Assembly: GCF_900747795.2 (NCBI RefSeq)
Contig: NC_041394.2
Location: 338,123,414-338,187,413 of the forward strand
DNA: 64,000 nucleotides
DNA from: Erpetoichthys calabaricus
Taxonomy: Eukaryota; Chordata; Cladistia; Polypteriformes; Polypteridae
Direction of reading: 5' to 3'
The notes below the pieces were generated by a model. It was not told the DNA's origin. It saw nothing but the letters and a program-made list of their open reading frames with translations, and ran no database searches. Positions 59,715 through 64,000 of the stretch are shown here, in pieces. The position numbers were made by a program, and so were the translations under genes. Each line of letters begins with the position of its first letter. Positions within the stretch are counted from its first letter, which is position 1.

Positions 59715-61583
59715 GCTAAAAATCCGACTATTCGATGTTAAGACTGGATAGACAAAAAACAGAGATGTCATCCGAGGTAAGCCAGATGTGGTTATAATGA
59801 GTTCATGTAAATGTTAATTTTGTATACTCTGGGATGAAATTAGTTATAGGTAACTTTAAAATTTCAGCAAGTGTGATTTACTACCATTTACTACACCTCA
59901 TGTTATACTTTATATCCCCTAGAAAACAATCCAACTATGGCCAGTAGTCCCTTTTCCATTTGTAGCTTCAGAGGCTAAGTCGCTAAGATAATGTATGTTG
60001 CATCTAATTCAAAGCCTAACTATGAAAGAATACTCAACAGATATGTATATTTTGGACCATGAATTGCTGCAGTTGAGTTTCATCATGTGTCTGTAGGAAA
60101 GGGCTAATTATAATGATAGGAGCAAAGTAATCAGCCAAGTCTTAGAATAATTAACATTTTTTAATGGGAAACTCAAACCTATGTACACTAACAAACAACA
60201 GGTTATAAAAAGACTTAATAAATTGACTATAAACACCTAGACCATCCTTTTTATACACTATGAGAGCATAAAACAAAATATATAAGGCAGCGATCAAAGA
60301 ATATTCACTTAAACATAGTGTGGGCCCTCAGACTTCAAAAGAGGACTTGGTGTTAGGAAACTCAAAAAGAAAGGTAGCAAACTCGCAGTCTTTCATAAAA
60401 TGCAGTCTTTCAGTGCATCCAGAAAGTATTCACAGCGCATCACTTTTTCCACATTTTGTTATGTTACAGCCTTATTCCAAAATGGATTAAATTCATTTTT
60501 TTTCCTCAGAATTCTACACACAACACTCCATAATGACAATCTGAAAAAAGTTTATTTGAGGTTTTTGCAAATTTATTAAAAATAAAAAAAAATTGAGAAA
60601 GCACATGTACATAAGTATTCACAGCCTTTGCATTGAAGCTCAAAATTGAGCTCAGGTGCATCCTGTTTCCCCCGATCATCCTTGAGATGTTTCTGCAGCT
60701 TAATTGGAGTCCACCTGTGGTAAATTCAGTTGGTTGGACATGATTTGGAAAGGCACACACCTGTCTATATAAGGTCCCACAGTTGACAGTTCATGTCAGA
60801 GCACAAACCAAGCATGAAGTCAAAGGAATTGTCTGTAGACCTCAGAGACAGGAATGTCTCAAGGCACAAATCTGGGGAAGGTTACAGAAAAATTTCTGCT
60901 GCTTTGAAGGTCCCAATAAGCACAGTGGCCTCCATCATCCATAAGTGGAAGAAGTTCGAAACCACCAGGACTCTTCCTAGAGCTGGCCAGCCATCTAAAC
61001 TGAGCGATCAGGGGAGAAGGGCCTTAGTCAGGGAGGTGACCAAGAACCTGATGGTCACTCTGTCAGAGCTCCAGAGGTCCTCTGTGGAGAGAGGAGAACC
61101 TTCCAGAAGGACAACCATCTCTGCAGCAGTCCACCAATCAGGCCTGTATGGTAGAGTGGCCAGACGGAAGCCACTCCTTAGTAAAAGGCACATGGCAGCC
61201 TGCTTGGAGTTTGCCAAAAAGCACCTGAAGGACTCTCAGACCATGAGAAAGAAAATTCTCTGGTCTGATGAGACAAAGATTGAACTCTTTGGTGTGAATG
61301 CCAGGCGTCACGTTTGGAGGAAACCAGGTACCGCTCATCACCAGAGGCCTCATGTATAAACGATGCGTATGCACAGAAATGTTGCGTACGAACATTTCCA
61401 CGCTCAAATCACGATGTATAAAACCTAAACTTGGCGGCTTTATAAATACACTGAAATTAACTGCATATTGTTTATTAGTGTAATGCATCTGATTGTAATT
61501 AACCTGTAGCAATATAATGGTCCAGGGAATAGCCATAATATTCCAAATACCATAACTGCTTTAGCGTTGTTACTCTCACTGCA

Positions 61584-61644
61584 TCTTGTTCTTCTTTCAG
61601 CTGCTCCCGTTAAGGGTTGCCACAGCAGATCATCTTTTTCCATA
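61584..61644 (-). mobile_element. 61-bp RTE LINE 3'-tail insertion with 14-bp target duplication
   Basis: The insert matches the extreme 3' end of the RTE-like LINE (gatgatctgctgtggcaacc region, read on the minus strand) and ends in a gaagaacaaga tail. The 14-bp repeat ttactctcactgca lies at 61570-61583 and 61645-61658. It is an extremely 5'-truncated retrotransposed copy, or a SINE using the LINE tail. Confidence 0.8.
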
Positions 61645-61959
61645 TTACTCTCACTGCACCACTCGGAGTATTTATATCACTGTATCTGAGTGGGGAATCA
61701 CAGCAGCAGCTGATCGGAAAGAGAAGTATCGGTATACAGTTTCAAGCACACACCACTTCAGCCACGGCAAAACGTGTCAAAGCCTTTCCTGTACGGACCT
61801 CGCGTTTCAGAAACAGTTTCATCCCAAGAACTATAAACGCACTGAATCAAGTGCTCCTTGTAGAACTGTTTGTACTTCTAAGTATAATTACCCCACTGTA
61901 AACTGGCACTACAGTTATAATATTGCACAACCTGCGCCACTTTATAAAGCGCGTATGAT

Positions 61960-62830
61960 GACGATATCATTTTTAAGATGAAATGCAGCAAAATATGTTG
62001 CTTATAGTATACAGATAAAACTTTAACTTCATTTAAATAATCAGTATTGTTAATAATTAAACATGTGAGGACACGGTGCCGCAGGGCTAGCTAGTTCACG
62101 GATAGCTCCTGCCTTGTCCTGTATTACTGGTGGTGTTGACGCGACTTTGGAAGGATAGACGGATAGAATAATTAAACATGTACTACAAAGATATTTCAGT
62201 GTTCCTTAAAAGTTTTAAAGAATCGGCGTTCTAAGCTTACAGATGGCTTAACGTCTATTACAGAGCTGATTGTGTGGCGATTGGGTATTTGGAGAAAGAA
62301 AAGTAAGGACAGGAATTGGAGGTTAGTACGTTTGTAAGAGACGGTACTTCTGTAATAAATTATTTCATCGATGGTCACGCATGGCACAGCAAGCCTCTTG
62401 CGTGAGATACGAACAATCACTGCGCCACCGTGTTCCCATGTTTAATAACATGCTTTCATTCCTATCATCATGAAAAAGATATCACACATACATCTCAGTA
62501 TTTTAATTATTCAGAGAGCTGTAATATCACGAATGTAATGGATTCTGTGTCCTGTCGGAGAAAGAAAGAACAGAAGCACGTAGTGATTCACACACATAGA
62601 GCACATAGAAGATCAAACACAGAACAAAGTATTTAACGTCCTACTTTAGTTACGGTGGGATTTGAGAAACTAGTAAAATAAACGATTTTAAGATGAAGTT
62701 TATGATGTTCTACTTTAATGACAAAATAAACTACGTGATTAAAGTGGAAATTTCGAGATTAAAGTTGACATTTCATGCTTCTTTCCCCACTGTGTGCCTA
62801 TTTTTTTTCTCTGTACCCTAATAAGCTTTC
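61960..62830. mobile_element. Second unit of the unclassified composite element
   Basis: The order is: short left arm remnant (gatgaaatgcag, 61978), SINE-like head (gtgaggacacggtgccgcag, ~62066), core (gattgtgtggcgattgggta ... gagaaagaaaagtaaggaca), inverted head (cactgcgccaccgtg, ~62418) and inverted arm (62440-62830, ending with aatctcg-type motifs and cactgtgtg). The same order is found at 28310-29830. Confidence 0.55.
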
Positions 62831-64000
62831 ATATGACACTCAGACGGTCCGCTACGAGTCGCTTTTTCATGCCGACTTTGATATGTGACAACTTCTTTTT
62901 TATTTCAGGCACTGTGCAACTTTGTGAACTTGAGCTTTCGAGTTTCTCCGACACTATGTCACTCGATCAACTTTCTTTTGTTGATTATACCACTGTTTAA
63001 ACCAACAAGTAGTAGGCCTACGTTTTTCCTTTGCCTTCACTTAGTATTCGCTGAAATTCTTATATTTTCCCCCGTGCTTTTTCCATTGTCTTTTCACAGA
63101 AGGCTATTTATACCAATTTGCATATTCAAAGAGGCATAATTCTGGGAGGAGTTGGGGCGGGACAGAAGGCGCGTGCACATGCGTTACTTTTCACGCTGAT
63201 CGGGATTTATGTAGTGGAAGAACGTGAAAGTTTGCGTACTCACAGATTCTTGCATCTGGATTTTTCTGTGCGTACACACATTCCCGCTTTGTGCTTACGC
63301 CATGTTATAGTGTGAGTTCTACGCACGCCGTTATACATGAGGCCCCAGGCCAATACCATCCCTACAGTGAAGCATGGTGGTGGCAGCATCATGCTGTGGG
63401 GATGTTTTTCAGCGGCAGGAACTGGGAGACTGGTCAGGATAAAGGGAACGATGACTACAGTAATGTACAGAGACATCCTGGATGAAACCTGCTCCAGAGC
63501 GCTCTTGACCTCAGACTGGGGCGAAAGTTCATCTTTCAGCAGGACAACGACCCTAAGCACACAGCCAAGATATCAAAGGAGTGGCTTCAGGACAACTCTG
63601 TGAATGTCCTTGAGTGGCCCAGCCAGAGCCCAGACTTGAATCCAATTGAACATCTCTGGAGAGATCTTAAAATGGCTGTGCACCGACGCTTCCCATCCAA
63701 CCTGATGGAGCTTGAGAGGTGCTGCAAAAAGGAATGGGCGAAACTGGCCAAGAATGGGTGTGCCAAGCTTGTGGCATCATATTTAAAAAGACTTGAGGCT
63801 GTAATTGCTGCCAAAGGTGCATCGATAAAGTATTGAGCAAAAGCTGTGAATACTTATGTACATGTGATTTCTCATTTTTTTTATTTTTAATAAATTTGCA
63901 AAAACCTCAAGTAAACTTTTTTCACGTTGTCATTATGGGGTGTTGTGTGTAGAATTCTGAGGAAAAAAATGAATTTAATCCATTTTGGAATAAGGCTGTA

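Larger units (their letters stand above)
61345..63345. mobile_element. Non-autonomous Harbinger-like element with CAG duplication
   Basis: The left end aggcctcatgtataaacg and the right end, reverse complemented, gggcctcatgtataacgg, share the terminus seen in the HARBI1-containing copy at 52804. CAG is duplicated at 61342-61344 and 63346-63348, and the Tc1 frame joins cleanly when 2001 bp plus one CAG are removed. The interior has no transposase. It contains a 61-bp RTE tail insertion (61584-61644) and a composite repeat unit (61960-62830). Confidence 0.85.
60814..63836 (+). pseudogene. Tc1 transposase split by the Harbinger-like insertion
   Basis: The N-terminal part (60814-61344) reads M-K-S-K-E-L-S, S-I-I-H-K-W-K-K, R-T-T-I-S-A-A-V and W-S-D-E-T-K-I-E, whose S-D-E carries the first catalytic D. 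The C-terminal part resumes at 63349 with [14 protein letters not shown] and runs to about 63500. A frame change follows there. At 63600-63836 the frame reads [15 protein letters not shown], carrying the third acidic residue (E), and ends in V-I-A-A-K-G-A-S. The second D box (Q-Q-D-N-D-P-K-H) falls between these two frames near 63540. It is non-functional because of the insertion and the frame change. Confidence 0.85.
60413..64000 (+). mobile_element. Tc1 element interrupted by a Harbinger-like insertion (continues past window end)
   Basis: The left inverted end (cagtgcatccagaaagtatt) is at 60413. The right one begins at about 63846 (acttatgtacatgtgatttc) and runs off the window at 64000. Between them lies a transposase gene broken at 61344 by the insertion 61345-63345. 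Removing the insertion and one CAG copy restores an uninterrupted join (catcaccaggccaatacc). Confidence 0.9.

Noticed and set aside
5797-60400. CRISPR arrays, rRNA or functional tRNA genes
   Set aside because: No regularly spaced identical repeats or RNA gene cores were seen; box B motifs belong to SINEs.

Overview
The window looks like repeat-dense genomic DNA from a ray-finned fish. The 359-bp tRNA-derived SINE ending in (GATG)n, the Tc1, Helitron, Harbinger and hAT families, and above all two C2H2 zinc-finger genes with acidic '(V/I/F)KEE' N-termini and no KRAB box fit a bichir or reedfish (Polypteriformes) best. The species call is recall plus inference; no search was run.

Host genes: there are two paralogous zinc-finger genes in head-to-head (divergent) orientation. 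The minus-strand gene has a probable non-coding first exon ending at 40471, a KEE exon at 34736-34400 and an 11-finger exon at 12486-11183 (546 codons if joined). The plus-strand gene has a non-coding first exon ending at 41507, a KEE exon at 44319-44661 and a 7-finger exon at 57174-58162 (443 codons). In both, the KEE exon ends in the same phase-1 GAAA|GTAAGT donor, and the two presumptive promoters share a TGACGTCA (CRE-like) site followed by AAGGGCGAC. The last ~120 codons of the minus-strand gene read into a decayed R4/Dong-like LINE, so a transposon may supply the protein's C-terminus.

Mobile DNA fills most of the rest. 2.4-5.7 kb: LINE pieces, a 137-bp hAT MITE, a TTAA-flanked element and a SINE. 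9.0-11.6 kb: the R4-like LINE. 12.76-14.40 kb: a Helitron. 17.6 kb: a hAT MITE. 19.8-20.3 kb: a transposase remnant. 22.9-26.8 kb: an RTE-like LINE (minus strand) in pieces with a Tc1 element. 27.5-33.7 kb: a ZMYM1-type hAT with an intact 715-codon transposase, carrying a second hAT (27838-30681), which itself carries a composite inverted element. 37.7 and 39.2 kb: MITE and foldback elements. 49.55-52.25 kb: an apparently whole hAT with perfect 8-bp target duplication and an intact transposase. 52.4-55.9 and 60.4-64.0 kb: Tc1 elements each split by a Harbinger-type element inserted at CAG.

The most notable observations are the 171-bp near-perfect inverted-repeat element with an 8-bp duplication, the recurrent CAG-targeted Harbinger insertions into Tc1 transposase genes, an unclassified arm/SINE-head/core/arm composite present in two hosts, the ZNF-LINE C-terminal fusion, and the equally spaced psi-K-x-E (SUMO-type) motifs kept in both KEE exons. 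I saw no CRISPR array, rRNA or functional tRNA gene.
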